From Pegea sp. RAD2-039 (Eukaryota > Chordata > Thaliacea > Salpida > Salpidae): a stretch of 64,000 bases of DNA. The notes below the pieces were generated by a model. That model was not told the DNA's origin. It did not search any database and saw only the letters and a program-made list of their open reading frames with translations. Both the position numbers and the translations under genes were made by a program. Position 1 is the stretch's first letter, and each line of letters begins with the position of its first letter. Below are positions 63,312-64,000 of the stretch, piece after piece. Location: NCBI GenBank assembly GCA_034620365.1, contig JAQGEQ010000270.1, forward strand, positions 186,001 to 250,000, in the 5' to 3' direction.

Positions 63312-64000
63312 TATTTTAAAAAGTTTTAGAAATTATATTTGGAGTAAAAAACAGGTATGATGGTTCAAAAAGTCAGATATAGATTCTTATATTTCAAAAT
63401 CATTTATGAATCACTTGGATAAAAGAAATGTATAAGCACACTTTGCCAAAATGTTTTTAACTTCTAATTTCAATAAAGCTGATGACCAAAGCATTATCCT
63501 GAAATATGTTTTTTTAGTTTATCATTTATGTAAAGAAACTATTTATATTTTCTCTTCATTCGTGAATCATCGACTTTTGAGTCACTTTAGGCCCAAAGGC
63601 GTTTTTAAGCGGCGAGGAGAAATTTCAAAAATCAGTGAAGTGTTAAAAAATCGAGTCATTATTTTATTTGATTTTCTGTAAAGCGTGATCATTTGTGTTT
63701 TAGGTGAAATAATAATATTTTAATTTTATAAGAAAATTTAGTTTAAAAGAGAAAGATGATATTACTAAAGCTTTCAAATAGTGGAAATTAAAAAAAAAGT
63801 AAATGAAAAAAAGATTAAATTAGATTCAAATTTTAATTTAAAAGCTTTTATGTTCAGCAGAATAGAACTATTTTTTGGTGCATAAGCAAAGCAAAGTAGA
63901 AATTCCATTGAGCAAATTTGTTTGATGTACTCTTCTGAATTTAGATAAATATTTTGTTTATAAGTTTATAAAGTAGATTTTTGTAAAATATGAGCTTTTA

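Larger units (their letters stand above)
61678..64000. other. Gene-poor region upstream of the ZU5 gene
   Basis: The first 220 nt (to about 61900) are visibly less AT-rich and are the likely ZU5-gene promoter and 5' UTR. They contain a half X-box-like ATAGCAAC on the - strand but no complete RFX site. Beyond that only AT-rich sequence and two short tandem repeats are visible. Confidence 0.45.

Noticed and set aside
1..64000. tRNA, rRNA, CRISPR arrays, bacterial operons and intact transposons
   Set aside because: I looked for tRNA B-box words, spaced direct-repeat arrays, transposase or reverse-transcriptase motifs and long terminal repeats by eye and found none that could be supported.

Overview
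The window is nuclear DNA from an AT-rich, intron-rich animal. The evidence is multi-exon genes with GT..AG introns (many only 49-100 nt), AATAAA signals after stop codons, and readable orthologues of EXT1 (heparan sulfate polymerase), DNALI1 (axonemal inner-arm dynein light chain), EIF2AK3/PERK (ER stress kinase) and MANBA (lysosomal beta-mannosidase). DNALI1 implies motile cilia. The very low GC, short introns and ~10 kb gene-poor blocks fit a small invertebrate (for example placozoan, rotifer or flatworm), but I cannot fix the phylum from sequence alone. No rRNA, tRNA, CRISPR array or intact mobile element was seen.

Layout. 0.8-2.45 kb (+): the last five exons of an EXT1-like gene that enters from the left. 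2.45-9.5 kb: gene-poor. 9.5-10.9 kb (+): a decayed MAP-kinase gene with frameshift and stops. 12.65-13.07 kb (+): a 136-codon intronless ORF of unknown function. 14.9-20.2 kb (-): a five-exon gene for an unrecognised 199-aa protein. 20.2-30.9 kb: gene-poor. 30.9-36.1 kb (-): a gene with a giant 3.8 kb first coding exon, giving a 1337-aa low-complexity protein with a CxxC..CxxC knuckle and a KD-rich repeat block. 37.5-39.5 kb (-): DNALI1, complete. 42.3-42.7 kb (+): a probable two-exon gene for a 61-aa protein, convergent with PERK. 43.2-48.4 kb (-): PERK, complete in 21 exons. 50.4-55.3 kb (+): beta-mannosidase, complete in 18 exons and with an unusual C-terminal membrane anchor. 56.6-61.7 kb (-): an 11-exon ZU5-domain gene. 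61.7-64 kb: gene-poor, with short tandem repeats.

The genes do not form an operon or obvious pathway. PERK and beta-mannosidase are head to head across about 2 kb and both are secretory-pathway proteins, but I see no shared regulatory element. Exon models were built by hand: reading phase was checked across every junction and alignment was to remembered family features. No search was run.
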